Source: Fimbriimonadia bacterium
GTDB taxonomy: Bacteria > Armatimonadota > Fimbriimonadia > Fimbriimonadales > JABRVX01
Length of the DNA stretch: 64,000 nucleotides
Assembly: GCA_039961735.1 (NCBI GenBank)
Contig: JABRVX010000009.1
Location: 1-64,000, forward strand
Direction of reading: 5' to 3'
Of this stretch, positions 45,604-56,836 are shown piece by piece. The translations under genes were made by a program, and so were the position numbers. Position 1 is the stretch's first letter. Every line of letters starts with the position of its first letter. The notes under the pieces were generated by a model. It had not been told where the DNA came from. It worked only from the letters and a program-made list of their open reading frames with translations, and did not search any database.

Positions 45604-46539
45604 ATGATTGGACGGCTGAAACGCGTTTCCCTTCGAGAGGTGTGGAAGAACGAGGCAGCGGACTTCACCACCTGGCTGCAGCACAACCTCGACGTACTCA
45701 ACGAAGTCCTGCCGTTCTCGCTGGAAAGCGCCGAGCGGGAGCAGGCCGCTGGGAACTTCGCTGCGGACTTGGTGGCACAGGACGTAAGTGGCAGCACTGC
45801 CATCATCGAGAATCAGCTCGAGAAGAGCGATCACGATCACCTGGGCAAGATTATCACCTATCTCGCCTCGTTTGGTGCAAGAGCTGCGGTGTGGCTGGTT
45901 TCTGAGGCCAGGCCCGAACATGCTACCGCAGTTGCATGGCTCAACCAGACAAGCCTCGCCGACTTCTATCTCATCAAGGTAGAGGCGGTGCGCATTGGCG
46001 ATTCGCAGCCAGCTCCGCTTTGTACCGTCGTAGTTGGGCCCAGCGCCGAGAGCAGGGAGATCGGGCGCGCAAAAAAGGAGTTGTCCGAAGGCGCGGCACT
46101 GCGGCAGGCGTTTTGGGAGCAACTACTCGAGCTCTCCTGCAAGCGAACCGCGCTATTCTCCAAAGTGCGCCCCGGTACGGCCGGCTGGGTTGAAACAGGT
46201 GCAGGATTCTCCGGCGTGACCTTCGCATACGTAGTCTTTCGAAAACAGGGTGCGCGGGTCGAGGTGTACATTGACCGAGGCAGCTCGGATATGGAGAACC
46301 TAGCTCTCTTCCGAAAGCTCCAGCAGAATAGAGCCATGATCGAGGAGGAGTTTGGCAGCCCCATTGAGTGGCAGGAGCTTTCAGGCAAGAGGGCCTGCCG
46401 CATTTGCTACCGCTTCGGAACGGGTGGGTGGGCCGATCCGGACACCTGGCCCGTGCTGCAACGGCAGATGGTAGATACCATGGTGCGCTTCGAGAAGGCG
46501 TTCAGGCCACACATAGATGCCATGAAGCTGGATCCCTAG
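45604..46539 (+). CDS. DUF4268 protein with PD-(D/E)xK-like N-domain
   Basis: The N-terminal half of the 311-residue product has NFAADLVAQD and STAIIENQLEKSDHDHLGKI, an Asp55...Glu69-x-Gln71 arrangement seen in predicted restriction-like nucleases, followed by HDHLG and a tyrosine. The C-terminal half (from about residue 165, REIGRAKKELSEGAALRQAF) matches DUF4268, which often accompanies restriction or other defence genes. It is therefore a candidate nuclease of unknown target. No partner methylase is adjacent. Its stop overlaps that of the convergent dehydrogenase gene by 4 bases. Confidence 0.78.
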   Translation: MIGRLKRVSLREVWKNEAADFTTWLQHNLDVLNEVLPFSLESAEREQAAGNFAADLVAQDVSGSTAIIENQLEKSDHDHLGKIITYLASFGARAAVWLVSEARPEHATAVAWLNQTSLADFYLIKVEAVRIGDSQPAPLCTVVVGPSAESREIGRAKKELSEGAALRQAFWEQLLELSCKRTALFSKVRPGTAGWVETGAGFSGVTFAYVVFRKQGARVEVYIDRGSSDMENLALFRKLQQNRAMIEEEFGSPIEWQELSGKRACRICYRFGTGGWADPDTWPVLQRQMVDTMVRFEKAFRPHIDAMKLDP

Positions 46540-47558
46540 TACCCGGCCACCAGGTCTACCGGGTTGACGAAGTCGGTGCGGCCGGCCGATGCCCGGCAAA
46601 TGTTCTCGATCACCTCGTCCCAGCGAGCTAGATCGTCCAGCGGCGAGGCGGCTCGGTGGAGGGAGAGCACCACGTTGGGCAGCTCGTGGAAAGGGAAGTG
46701 GTAGGGGTATCGGCGACCGTTTGCATGTGGATCCGGTCGGTACTCGTACCATACGTCGATCGCCGCTCCCGCAATCACCCCGTCGCGCAGTGCGACGAAG
46801 AGAGGTTCCTCTTGCACCACCTCGCCACGTCCCACGTTTACCAACAGGCCCGTGGGTCCGAGCAGCTCCAGTTCGCGTCCACCTATCATCTCCTTCGTCT
46901 CGTCGGTCAGTGGCACGGCGATCACTAGCACATCGCACTCGCGGAGGAAGTCATGCAGGCTGTCAGGTCCAAACAGCCGATCGATACTGGAAACCTCTCC
47001 ACTATCTCGTCGCATTGCCACGAAGCGCACGTCGAAGCCCGATAGCATGGAATGCACGTTTCGGTTGATAGCGCCGTAACCTAACAGCCCAATCGTGCGA
47101 CCACGCAACGGGATGCTCGCGGCCTCGGTGTCGCCCGTGCGCCATCGGCCTCGTGCCATCCACTCATGGTGTGGGATCACGCGGTTGGTTAGTGCTAACA
47201 GCAGCGCCACGGCGTGCTGGGCGGCAAAGTAGGAGTTTCCGTGGCCGTTCACGAGAGCGACGGGCCGCTCGAGCGCTCGAAACATCTCGATGAGATGCTG
47301 CACGCCCGCACCGGGATTGACGAATAGCCTAAGCCGATTCGCAGCACGCAGCAATTCGGGGGTGGGACGCCATCCAACCATAACGTCGGCGTCGGGTGCC
47401 AGTCGCCGGAGTTCCTCCGCCTCCGCCATCTCGGGGAACAACAGGCGAACCGGGTACCCGCGGAGGCCAGCCGATAAGTACTCGCGCAGCCGCTGGGGCA
47501 CGTCCCAAAGGAATAGGACGGTGGTGACGTCGCCACCGCCCGCACTAACATCCGCCAA
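46536..47558 (-). CDS. D-isomer-specific 2-hydroxyacid dehydrogenase
   Basis: A 340-residue NAD(P)-dependent oxidoreductase of the D-2-hydroxyacid dehydrogenase superfamily. The Rossmann motif is IPLRGRTIGLLGYGAINRNV. The catalytic Arg lies in LLVNVGRGEVVQEEPLFVAL and the catalytic His probably in VVLSLHRAASP, where TPH is more usual. GHGNSYFAAQHAVALLLALT is also typical. The substrate cannot be told; phosphoglycerate, glyoxylate and other keto acids are family options. It starts 11 bases after groES and is probably co-transcribed with it under the CIRCE-controlled promoter. Confidence 0.88.
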   Translation of the reverse strand: MADVSAGGGDVTTVLFLWDVPQRLREYLSAGLRGYPVRLLFPEMAEAEELRRLAPDADVMVGWRPTPELLRAANRLRLFVNPGAGVQHLIEMFRALERPVALVNGHGNSYFAAQHAVALLLALTNRVIPHHEWMARGRWRTGDTEAASIPLRGRTIGLLGYGAINRNVHSMLSGFDVRFVAMRRDSGEVSSIDRLFGPDSLHDFLRECDVLVIAVPLTDETKEMIGGRELELLGPTGLLVNVGRGEVVQEEPLFVALRDGVIAGAAIDVWYEYRPDPHANGRRYPYHFPFHELPNVVLSLHRAASPLDDLARWDEVIENICRASAGRTDFVNPVDLVAGY

Positions 47559-47569
47559 TGCGCCTATGC

Positions 47570-47851
47570 TCAGTCCACTATGCCCAGGATGTCGTCCTGC
47601 CGCAGTATCATGTATTCCTCGCCGCGCACCTTGATCTCGGTGCCGCTATACTTGGCATATAGCACACGATCGTCCGGTTTCACTTCCATGGGCGCCAGCG
47701 AGCCATTTTCCAATCGCTTGCCTGGTCCCACGGCCATTACCTTACCGTGCAGCGGACGTTCCCTGGCGGTTTCCGGCAACAGAATGCCGCCCTTCGTCCG
47801 CTCCTCCTTGTCGGGCAGTACGATAACGCGGTCATGCAAAGGCTTTAGCAT
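47570..47851 (-). CDS. groES: Co-chaperonin GroES
   Basis: The 93-residue GroES heptamer lid has MLKPLHDRVIVLPDKEERTK, the mobile loop GGILLPETARERP and KPDDRVLYAKYSGTEIKVRG. Start 47851 is fixed by homology; the longer open frame crosses the operator. groEL does not follow: the next gene is a 2-hydroxyacid dehydrogenase 11 bases downstream. The chaperonin must be encoded elsewhere. Confidence 0.96.
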   Translation of the reverse strand: MLKPLHDRVIVLPDKEERTKGGILLPETARERPLHGKVMAVGPGKRLENGSLAPMEVKPDDRVLYAKYSGTEIKVRGEEYMILRQDDILGIVD

Positions 47852-47884
47852 GGTTTCCGTCACCCTCCGATGCGTTCGAGATGG

Positions 47885-47918
47885 TTGGCACTCGGTCCCC
47901 CCGAGTGCCAACATTATA
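47885..47918 (-). promoter_or_regulatory. CIRCE operator (HrcA site) and -10 of groES
   Basis: The inverted repeat TTGGCACTC (47885-47893), nine bases, then GAGTGCCAA (47903-47911) matches CIRCE (TTAGCACTC-N9-GAGTGCTAA) with one compensated change per arm. A TATAAT on the minus strand (47913-47918) abuts it, so HrcA binding would block transcription or clearance until heat shock. Confidence 0.93.
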
Positions 47919-48192
47919 CCTCCTGGCAGGTTCCACGGCTGCATGCTTATGGGCTGCGCGAGCCTGCTCATGCTTTACCCCAGAGGCCTTGCGCAAGCAA
48001 CGCGAGAGCGCGAGCAGGCTCGGGCAGCCCTCGCGGCCGCCGAGGTAACCGCAGAGCAGACGACCCGGGCTACGTGTGATAGAATGAGGGCAACAGGCGG
48101 GCTGTACAGCCTACTTTCTGCCCCATCAGGGCCGCACCCTGAATAGGTCGCGGCCCTTGCCTTTGCAGGAGGAGAGTTGCGTGCGTAGCAGT

Positions 48193-48738
48193 CTACGACT
48201 CGATCAGCACCAGGTTGCCGTCGGAGCGGCGGTAGATGAGGCTTGCCGAGGACGTTGTCGCATCTCGGAAGAAGAGGAAATCCTGACCCAGAAGGTCGAG
48301 TTGGAACGCGGCCTCCTCCGGCGTCATCGGCTTCTGATTTAGCGAGCGGCGCTCGGCGATGCGTGGGATCGGGTCTTCCTCCATCGCCTGCTCAGGGGAA
48401 GAAGCGAACTCAGCGAATCCCTCCGGCATCTGCTTGTTGCCCTTTGAGCGGTGATAGCGGATGATGCGCCCTCGGAAGCGCTTTAGCTGTGTCTCCAACT
48501 TTTCCACGGCGCGATCAATCGCAGCGTGCAGGTCCGTGTCTGTGTCGCCCCCCCGCACGAAGTATCCGTCTGCATCCACGGTGAACTCGACCGAGTGCTG
48601 CCCCCGCAGCTCGTCGTACACGAACTCGACAGCGCCCACTTTGTGAAAGAACTTCTCGATTTTTCTCAGCTTTCGTCCTGCATATTCCCTTGCATGATTG
48701 GGAACGGGTTTACCAACGGACCGAAGCAACATCTCCAT
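48193..48738 (-). CDS. hpf: Long-form ribosome hibernation promoting factor
   Basis: A 181-residue protein with the RaiA/HPF N-domain (KLRKIEKFFHKVGAVEFVYD, then DLHAAIDRAVEKLETQLKRF) and the C-terminal dimerisation domain (PMTPEEAAFQLDLLGQDFLF, ending YRRSDGNLVLIES). Long HPF dimerises 70S ribosomes into 100S particles in stationary phase. The ATG has a gggagg site. The start lies 3 bases after the ispDF stop, so the genes are probably co-transcribed. Confidence 0.94.
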   Translation of the reverse strand: MEMLLRSVGKPVPNHAREYAGRKLRKIEKFFHKVGAVEFVYDELRGQHSVEFTVDADGYFVRGGDTDTDLHAAIDRAVEKLETQLKRFRGRIIRYHRSKGNKQMPEGFAEFASSPEQAMEEDPIPRIAERRSLNQKPMTPEEAAFQLDLLGQDFLFFRDATTSSASLIYRRSDGNLVLIES

Positions 48739-48741
48739 CGT

Positions 48742-49887
48742 TCATTCCTCCCTGTTTGCACGGATCGTGGCGACAGCGTACGCCGCAATGCCCAGTCCAG
48801 CACCCAACGCACCCAGCCCTTCGTTGGTGGTGGCCTTCACATTCACGGCCGAGGGGTCCACCCGCAGCGTTTCTGCTAGCCTCTCGCACATCTCGCCAAT
48901 CCAGTTTGCCAAGCGAGGGGCCTCCGCCACTACCGTGCAGTCAATATTCTCGGTAACCCAGCCTTCGCCTGTTAGCCGTTCTCGCACGTCGGCTAGCAGG
49001 GACTGCGAGTCGACGCCCCGGAACCGCTCGTCGGTGTTCGGGTATAGCCGTCCGATGTCCGGCATCCCCGCTGCGCCCAAGAGTGCGTCGCAGACGGCGT
49101 GGGTCAGGACGTCGGCATCGCTGTGACCATCCAGGCCCATCTCGAACGGGAGGTGCACGCCACCCAGGACCAGTGGCTTGCCTTCCACCAGCCGATGCAC
49201 GTCGTAGCCGAAACCCATTCTCACCCGTGCCGTCGTCCCCTCCATGCAGGCCCTCAGGGCCGCAAGGTCTGCCGGAACAGTGAGTTTTAGGTTTTCCGGG
49301 TCCCCTTCGACCACCGCCACGCTTCCACCCACCGATTCGATTGCCGAAGCCTCGTCCGTGAACACCCCATTCGCCCCCTCCAGTGCGGAGCGAAGCAAGG
49401 CCACGCGTGCAACTTGCGGCGTTTGCACCCGAACCAGCGAACTCCGGTCGGGTGTGTCCACCACCCGTCCATTATGCACCCGTTTCACGGTGTCCGACAA
49501 CGGTACGGCGGGGACTACGGCGTCCGCATCGCATGGTGCCAGCAGGCGGTCCAAAAGCTCCCGCCTAAGGTTCGGTCGGGCGGCATCGTGAACGGCCACC
49601 CACTCGACCGAAGCAGGCAGTGCGCGCAGTCCGTTCAAGCATGAGCTCTGGCGGTCGGCTCCGCCCGCGACCACTTGCGATCTCAGCGGAATGGAGGCGG
49701 CGATAGTCGAGAACCGCTCAACTAGTTTTCCAGGCGCGACGATGACCATGTTTTCAATCGCGGGATGTTCGGCCAGCGCAAGCGCACCATGAAGCCAAAG
49801 CGGGCGCCCTCGAATGGTGGTCCACAGTTTGTCGCCCGTTCCGCTAAATCGAACGCCGCTGCCGCCTGCCAGAAGAACCGCGTACAT
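48742..49887 (-). CDS. ispDF: Bifunctional MEP-pathway enzyme IspD-IspF
   Basis: A 381-residue fusion for isoprenoid synthesis. Residues 1-225 are IspD (2-C-methyl-D-erythritol 4-phosphate cytidylyltransferase), with the nucleotide loop [32 protein letters not shown] and [17 protein letters not shown]. Residues about 230-381 are IspF (MEcPP synthase), with [20 protein letters not shown], the metal-binding [20 protein letters not shown] and [13 protein letters not shown]. Start 49887 (MYAVLLAGG) fits the family; it overlaps the PIN-TRAM gene by 44 bases. The two activities catalyse non-consecutive steps, IspE acting between them. Confidence 0.95.
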   Translation of the reverse strand: MYAVLLAGGSGVRFSGTGDKLWTTIRGRPLWLHGALALAEHPAIENMVIVAPGKLVERFSTIAASIPLRSQVVAGGADRQSSCLNGLRALPASVEWVAVHDAARPNLRRELLDRLLAPCDADAVVPAVPLSDTVKRVHNGRVVDTPDRSSLVRVQTPQVARVALLRSALEGANGVFTDEASAIESVGGSVAVVEGDPENLKLTVPADLAALRACMEGTTARVRMGFGYDVHRLVEGKPLVLGGVHLPFEMGLDGHSDADVLTHAVCDALLGAAGMPDIGRLYPNTDERFRGVDSQSLLADVRERLTGEGWVTENIDCTVVAEAPRLANWIGEMCERLAETLRVDPSAVNVKATTNEGLGALGAGLGIAAYAVATIRANREE

Positions 49888-50953
49888 CGTAGCCGTCTCC
49901 GTTCTGTTCGCGGTCGGGCGCCGCAAAGATCATCTTGCCGGCGACCGTCTGGATGACCGAGGTGACGCACACCGGCACGGTGTGCCCGAGTAGGTCGGCC
50001 CCGCCTTCTACCACCACCATCGTGCCGTCGTCCAGGTAGCCGACGCCCTGGCCGAGTTCCTTTCCCTCGCGCTGGATCGTGACCGTCATCGTCTCTCCTG
50101 GCAGCACGTTGGGTTTCATGGCCAGCGCCAGGTCGTTCACGTTCAGCACCTTCACGCCTTCCAACTCGGCCACCTTGCTCAGGTTGAAGTCGTTCGTCAC
50201 CACGTCGCAGTTCATCGCTTTGGCAAGCCGAACGAGTCGGGCATCGACCTCGTCGCCCGCAGGTGGAGCGAGGCGATCCTGCGTGCGCACTTCGACGTTC
50301 TGTTCCTTCTGCATGGCGTTCAGGATGTCGAGCCCTCTGCGCCCGCGAGCACGGCGTAAGGGATCTGAGGAGTCTGCGATGGCCTGCAACTCGTCCAGCA
50401 CGAAGCCCGGGACGTAGATCTGGCCGGACAGAAAGCCGGTCTTGACGATCTCGCCGATCCGTCCATCTATGATCACGTTGGTGTCCAGAATGTGTATGTT
50501 GCGGCGCCGTGATGCCGGCTTGCTCGACCAGGGAAGCCCTTCCTTCACGCTGTTCACGCCCGCGACAACTAGAAAGACGGACACGAGCGTCACCAGCATG
50601 GCGAGGAACGGGCCGACGACGTTGATCCTGAGTAGGAGTGGGTAGAAAGCCAAGGAGATGAGAATGCCAATGGAAATCCCTATGATGGCGTTGACCTTCT
50701 CCTCGGTCTCCATCTCCTCCATCTGCCGCCCGAGGTAGCTCAGGAAGATGGAGATTTCGGCGCCGAGGATTGCACCCGCCAAGGTTCCCACCATCGTCAG
50801 GCCGGAATGCACGGTCCAGGTGCGATAGCTTTCCATCTCTTCGGCCGGCACATTGAGCGAGCGCGCGATCGTCATCAGAACGTCCGTGCCGTACGTCCAT
50901 GCGAGGATGCCGCCTGCGATCATACAGGTGACAACGAGAAACATGCGTATCAC
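49844..50953 (-). CDS. PIN-TRAM domain membrane protein, YacL type
   Basis: A 369-residue protein with four hydrophobic segments in the first 135 residues ([52 protein letters not shown]). A PIN ribonuclease domain follows ([40 protein letters not shown], conserved acidic residues present). The C-terminal TRAM domain ends with [16 protein letters not shown]. YacL-type genes commonly sit before ispD/ispF, as here. The target RNA is unknown. It overlaps ispDF at its 3' end. Confidence 0.92.
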   Translation of the reverse strand: MIRMFLVVTCMIAGGILAWTYGTDVLMTIARSLNVPAEEMESYRTWTVHSGLTMVGTLAGAILGAEISIFLSYLGRQMEEMETEEKVNAIIGISIGILISLAFYPLLLRINVVGPFLAMLVTLVSVFLVVAGVNSVKEGLPWSSKPASRRRNIHILDTNVIIDGRIGEIVKTGFLSGQIYVPGFVLDELQAIADSSDPLRRARGRRGLDILNAMQKEQNVEVRTQDRLAPPAGDEVDARLVRLAKAMNCDVVTNDFNLSKVAELEGVKVLNVNDLALAMKPNVLPGETMTVTIQREGKELGQGVGYLDDGTMVVVEGGADLLGHTVPVCVTSVIQTVAGKMIFAAPDREQNGDGYDVRGSSGRRQRRSI

Positions 50954-51049
50954 GCGCAGTACGTCTATGCTTCCCTCTCCTCTAATACGATGGTCGCGAG
51001 AGACGCATTGTTAGACTGTTCTACGTCTCAGATGTCTCCTAGAAAGCAC

Positions 51050-51459
51050 TCACAGCTCCTCAGATATCCTGAGTCGATTCTCGGCGCGCTCCAGTGCAGC
51101 GCGATACTCCCTCGCCTTCGGATCCCCAGCGGGAAGCTGTGCCAGTCGTTCGCGAGCCTCGGTTAGGGCCACGCGTGCCCGATCGGGGTCAATCTCCGAG
51201 GCAATCTCTGCGGTGTCGGCCAGAACGATGGTGCGAGTGCCGTCCACCTGCATAAACCCTCCGCCAACGGCCATCCGGACCGCCACGCCATCTGCCCGTG
51301 TGTACGTCAAGCGACCGATCTTGAGTTCCGTCATCAGTGGGATGTGCCCAGCCATTACGCCGAGGTAGCCGTCCCGGCCTGGTGCAATCAGCGACACACA
51401 CGGCTCATCTGCCACCGTGCGTTCCGGAGTTACTATCGAGAGACGAAAGGTGGTTGCCA

Positions 51460-51460
<1 letters not shown>
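51050..51460 (-). CDS. atpC: F1F0 ATP synthase epsilon subunit
   Basis: The 136-residue epsilon subunit has the N-terminal beta-sandwich (FRLSIVTPERTVADEPCVSL, GYLGVMAGHIPLMTELKIGR, GGGFMQVDGTRTIVLADTA) and a C-terminal helical hairpin. It couples the F1 rotor to the c ring and can inhibit ATPase activity. Its ATG overlaps the atpD stop (TAATG), as in most operons. Confidence 0.95.
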
Positions 51461-53570
<2,110 letters not shown>

Positions 53571-53627
53571 GTCGAGACGGATTCTACCTGCAGCGAGTGG
53601 CGTGGGCGAGGGAGCCTTGTTGGCTGC

Positions 53628-54437
53628 CTAGCGGAACCGCCAGATCAGGTTCGCTCCTTTATCCATCGCGAGGATCGAAGCTGCGCTGTACTGCTTCGCA
53701 TGCCCGTCGGCAAAGATGATAGTCGTCTTGCCCTCGTCCTTGCCAGTACGACCGTGGCGGCAGTAGACCGGTTTCAACTCGCTCGGCAGTCGGTCGTTCA
53801 ACTCGATGACGAGGTCGCGGTCGGATACCAGCGGCAGTCCCAGCCCCCATTCCGTCGGATGGTCGTTGCCGTTATACGGGTCGAAGACATAGGCGCGATA
53901 CTTTTGCTGACGTGGGCCGTGCGGAGTGTCGGCGAAGAGCGGAATCCTGGCCGGCTCCTTCAAGACTGGCAGTCGGACGATGCTGATGAAGCCCTCGCAG
54001 CCACGATGGCCTTGCTCGGCCGGATCGCAACCCGTCGGATCGTAGGCGGTTGCGGAGTTGTAGCCAATCGGCTGCCAAGAGCGCGAGTCCCAATCGGCGG
54101 CATACGCAGCGCGCTCGGCCGCGGGGCAGAGGAACACCGACTTGTCCTTCACGTACGGCTGCACCAAAGGAGGCCAGACTCTCTTAGGATCGGTGGTCGG
54201 GGCTCCATAGTTGGAAGATGGTGGTAGGGCAGCGTTTTGTGAGTCGGCGTACATGTCCACCGAAAGCGCGAGCTGTTTCATCTGCGACAGACAGGCAGTC
54301 GTCTTGGCCTGCTCTCTGGCTTTGGCGAACACAGGGAACAGGATCGCCGCCAGAACGGCAATTATCGCAATCACGACCAGTAACTCGATCAGCGTGAATC
54401 CCCGCGGAACCTTCATCTCGTTTCGTCGAACCTCCAT
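53628..54437 (-). CDS. Type II secretion/pilin-like prepilin (H...DG type)
   Basis: The 269-residue product has a prepilin peptidase site and helix: PRGFTLIELLVVIAIIAVLA, then AILFPVFAKAREQAKTTACL. The C-terminal motif RHGRTGKDEGKTTIIFADGH is the H...DG signature of the pilin-like family abundant in Planctomycetota, Lentisphaerota and Armatimonadota. It is probably a pseudopilin or surface fibre component. ATG 54437 follows TAAAGT by 7 bases with no ribosome-binding site; ATG 54416 is another option. No assembly genes lie nearby. Confidence 0.85.
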   Translation of the reverse strand: MEVRRNEMKVPRGFTLIELLVVIAIIAVLAAILFPVFAKAREQAKTTACLSQMKQLALSVDMYADSQNAALPPSSNYGAPTTDPKRVWPPLVQPYVKDKSVFLCPAAERAAYAADWDSRSWQPIGYNSATAYDPTGCDPAEQGHRGCEGFISIVRLPVLKEPARIPLFADTPHGPRQQKYRAYVFDPYNGNDHPTEWGLGLPLVSDRDLVIELNDRLPSELKPVYCRHGRTGKDEGKTTIIFADGHAKQYSAASILAMDKGANLIWRFR

Positions 54438-54560
54438 CGCACTCACTTTAAAGCAAGTTGCGAGCCAGCCAATCTCATAAACAGAATTTATCCCACGATA
54501 GTTGCATCAGGCTCTTTTGGTTTTCCGCCCGCACGTAGGCCGTCCGTTCCCAGACCGCGC

Positions 54561-54589
54561 TTGACTTTTCAGACAATCTTTGCTAGTAT
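54561..54589 (+). promoter_or_regulatory. Promoter of the small gene at 54657
   Basis: TTGACT (54561-54566) and TAGTAT (54584-54589) are 17 bases apart, giving a leader of about 60 bases with a strong aggaggag site before the ATG. Confidence 0.65.
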
Positions 54590-54656
54590 TTGCGCCAGTG
54601 TCTATCAATATGCGCTAAGAAGCACACCCAGATACTCCAAGGAAGGAGGAGTGCCG

Positions 54657-54962
54657 ATGGCGTATTGGGACCCTTTGCCGGAGTTCAGCAGGGAAGAACT
54701 GCTCCGGATCACGAAGTCGCGTGAGTTCTACGACATCCTGGAGGACCTTGTTCGAAGGGAGTTGGCTCGTGAAGGGCGCCGCGAGCTTTCACTGGAAGGG
54801 GAGCTTGCGCGCGTCGTGGCGGTCGCGGTGCGTACTTGCGTAGAGTTGCTCCTGCCGCTCACCGATGATACCGGTCCAAGCGCGGGTCGCCTACCCTACG
54901 ACATCATGTCCGCTCCGCCGCCCTTCTCGGACTTTCCGAAGGACCCCGACGACATGAACTGA
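54657..54962 (+). CDS. Small acidic protein of unknown function
   Basis: A 101-residue soluble protein (starting MAYWDPLPEFSREELLRITK) with an aggaggag site and a good promoter upstream. It is predicted helical in the middle (YDILEDLVRRELAREGRREL, LARVVAVAVRTCVELLLPL) and ends in a Pro/Asp-rich tail (PPFSDFPKDPDDMN). I recognise no family. It stands alone between the prepilin gene (divergent) and the dockerin protein. Confidence 0.7.
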   Translation: MAYWDPLPEFSREELLRITKSREFYDILEDLVRRELAREGRRELSLEGELARVVAVAVRTCVELLLPLTDDTGPSAGRLPYDIMSAPPPFSDFPKDPDDMN

Positions 54963-55003
54963 AAAGCTTGCACCGATTTTGGGGCGCAAACCGACAGAAG
55001 TGC

Positions 55004-55032
55004 TGGCAAATCGGCGGAGTCTGGTGTAGAAT
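55004..55032 (+). promoter_or_regulatory. Promoter of the dockerin protein gene
   Basis: TGGCAA (55004-55009) and TAGAAT (55027-55032) are 17 bases apart, about 110 bases before the ATG at 55151. Confidence 0.5.
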
Positions 55033-55150
55033 ACTGATAGACTCCGGCGCTGCGGGGCTGGGTCTAACTTTGTGTGTCCTAGGTAGGCGGCAACGTTCCC
55101 ATCTTCTGGATGAGCTTGAATTACACTACGTGCCGGAAAGGTAGGAGCGT

Positions 55151-56695
55151 ATGCAGGTTCGCCCAATCGTTGCCTTGCTTCCTCTCGCTTTAGCAGCCAC
55201 GGCTGCTGCGGACGAAGTCACCTTCCTCTCGGCCAAGATCGCCGAGACCCCAGGCTTCATCGGAAGCGCCGTCTTCGGTGAGGACGGATCGCTCTTGTAC
55301 TCCGTTCAGAACCCGATTACCAACACTCAGGACGTCGTTTACAACGGGGTCAACATTTCGGCTGACCTCCTGGGAGCCGACCGCTTCGCATTGGCAGCCG
55401 GCATCTACGACGGTCTGCCTGCATGGTGGGGATATGGCCAGCTCACCGGCGGCGACAACAGGTCTCGCGTGTTCCTAAACACCACCGACGTCAGTGGAAC
55501 TTGGGTTCCCGACCTGGAATGGGCCAGGGCAGCCGCAGCGTCGCCGGCTGGCATCGCATGGTACTGTAAGAGGTCAGGTTCCACGAACCTGGACACCTAC
55601 AGGAATGCCCAGTTGCTGAGCGGATTCCTAGGAGCCACTAGGAACACCCTGCCCACTGATATAAACGACCTCGGACAAGTGGTCTGGCACGGCTTCGGAT
55701 CTTCGACTGGCGGCAACCGCGACGTCTATGTAGACTCGACGAACTTCACAGCAAGCATACTCACGGGCACTCGACTTGCCACCTCTGTCGCGATCAATAA
55801 CCGCGGTACCATTATCTGGTTCGGGCGCGGTGACAACACCTCCAAGAAAGAGCACGCGTTCGTGAACGCCACCGACATCAGTGCTCCCCTCGTCGGTGCC
55901 AACACCGTCGCGCGTTCGGTTCTACTCAACGAGAACGACCAAGTCGCTTGGGTTGCCTACCTGACGAACGGTGAAGGCATCTCCGACGTGTGGTTGGGAG
56001 ATCGGAACGTCAGCGCAGCCATTCTCGGACTCGACCGAGAGGCTTGGCCGCTCGCCCTCAACGACGCCGGTGACTTGCTGTGGTTCGGCTCCGGCAGAAA
56101 CCTGGACGCGGTGCAGGACATCTTCGTCAACGACTTCAACCTGTCGAGATCGGTCCTCGGTCCGAACCGCCCTGCAAGTAGTGGCGTCACGATGAACAAT
56201 CGCGGATGGGTACTCTGGCAGACGCCCAACGCGCTGCAGCGGGTAGATACCACTGTCTCCATGCCGTGCAATCGGCCAGTGAGCGGCACCGTGGCGCTCA
56301 GCCAATACGTCGGGAATCTGGCGAACGTCCAACTCACCTTCCACGTTCGAGAAGCCAACCAGGGTTGGGACATGGGCGCGGTCAATGCCTATCCCAACGC
56401 CAGTGGCCAGTTCTCGGTGATGCTGCCCGATGGTGTGTTCGACGTGACTGTCTCGGCCCCGACTTTCCTCCAGAAGCGAATCGCCAGTCTGGACACGTCG
56501 GGCTCCGGCGTCGAGGGGCTGTACGTCTCCCTGCTCGGCGGCGACGCGGATGGCGATAACGACGTGGACTTCTCCGATATCGCCAAGGTCATGTACTTCT
56601 TCGGCAAGCAGACTAGCGACCTCAACGGCGATGGCGTTATGGACTTGCACGACATGAACCTCGTGCTCACGAACCTCGGACTTCACGGCGACTAG
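55151..56695 (+). CDS. Secreted repeat protein with C-terminal dockerin-like domain
   Basis: The 514-residue product has a signal peptide (MQVRPIVALLPLALAATAAA) and at least six repeats of about 48 residues built on 'NxxGxVxWxG' (TDINDLGQVVWHGFG, AINNRGTIIWFGRG, TMNNRGWVLWQTPN). Each is followed by 'DVFVN..N.S..', which reads like a narrated text-property repeat rather than an enzyme. A beta-sandwich-like part (VSGTVALSQYVGNLANVQLT) precedes a dockerin type I domain of two calcium loops (DADGDNDVDFSDIAKVM and DLNGDGVMDLHDMNLVL). The dockerin suggests attachment to a cohesin-bearing partner, none of which is visible here. It is related to the protein at 1261-2088. Confidence 0.85.
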   Translation: MQVRPIVALLPLALAATAAADEVTFLSAKIAETPGFIGSAVFGEDGSLLYSVQNPITNTQDVVYNGVNISADLLGADRFALAAGIYDGLPAWWGYGQLTGGDNRSRVFLNTTDVSGTWVPDLEWARAAAASPAGIAWYCKRSGSTNLDTYRNAQLLSGFLGATRNTLPTDINDLGQVVWHGFGSSTGGNRDVYVDSTNFTASILTGTRLATSVAINNRGTIIWFGRGDNTSKKEHAFVNATDISAPLVGANTVARSVLLNENDQVAWVAYLTNGEGISDVWLGDRNVSAAILGLDREAWPLALNDAGDLLWFGSGRNLDAVQDIFVNDFNLSRSVLGPNRPASSGVTMNNRGWVLWQTPNALQRVDTTVSMPCNRPVSGTVALSQYVGNLANVQLTFHVREANQGWDMGAVNAYPNASGQFSVMLPDGVFDVTVSAPTFLQKRIASLDTSGSGVEGLYVSLLGGDADGDNDVDFSDIAKVMYFFGKQTSDLNGDGVMDLHDMNLVLTNLGLHGD

Positions 56696-56721
56696 CCTGA
56701 TCACACGGCTGCAAGGGCGCA

Positions 56722-56750
56722 GGGAGGCTGGACCGATGGTCCAGCCTCCC
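56722..56750. terminator. 13-bp perfect hairpin after the dockerin gene
   Basis: Arms 56722-56734 and 56738-56750 pair perfectly around a 3-base loop, 27 bases after the stop codon, and are followed by a short T-containing stretch (acgtcttt). This is a good intrinsic terminator candidate. Confidence 0.8.
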
Positions 56751-56836
56751 ACGTCTTTGTGGCCCAATGTGCCGCCGTTGGGCCATAATCTTGCGGCGCA
56801 GGACTTGGCGCGGTGTGCACGGAAAGTGGAGGTTGC

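Noticed and set aside
47944-48147. Plus-strand frame with a hydrophobic start and Ala/Glu-rich helix
   Set aside because: No ribosome-binding site, lies over the upstream region of groES, and has no neighbour on its strand.
48157-48342. Plus-strand frame behind a ggaggag sequence
   Set aside because: It lies almost wholly inside the 3' end of hpf on the other strand and has no homology.
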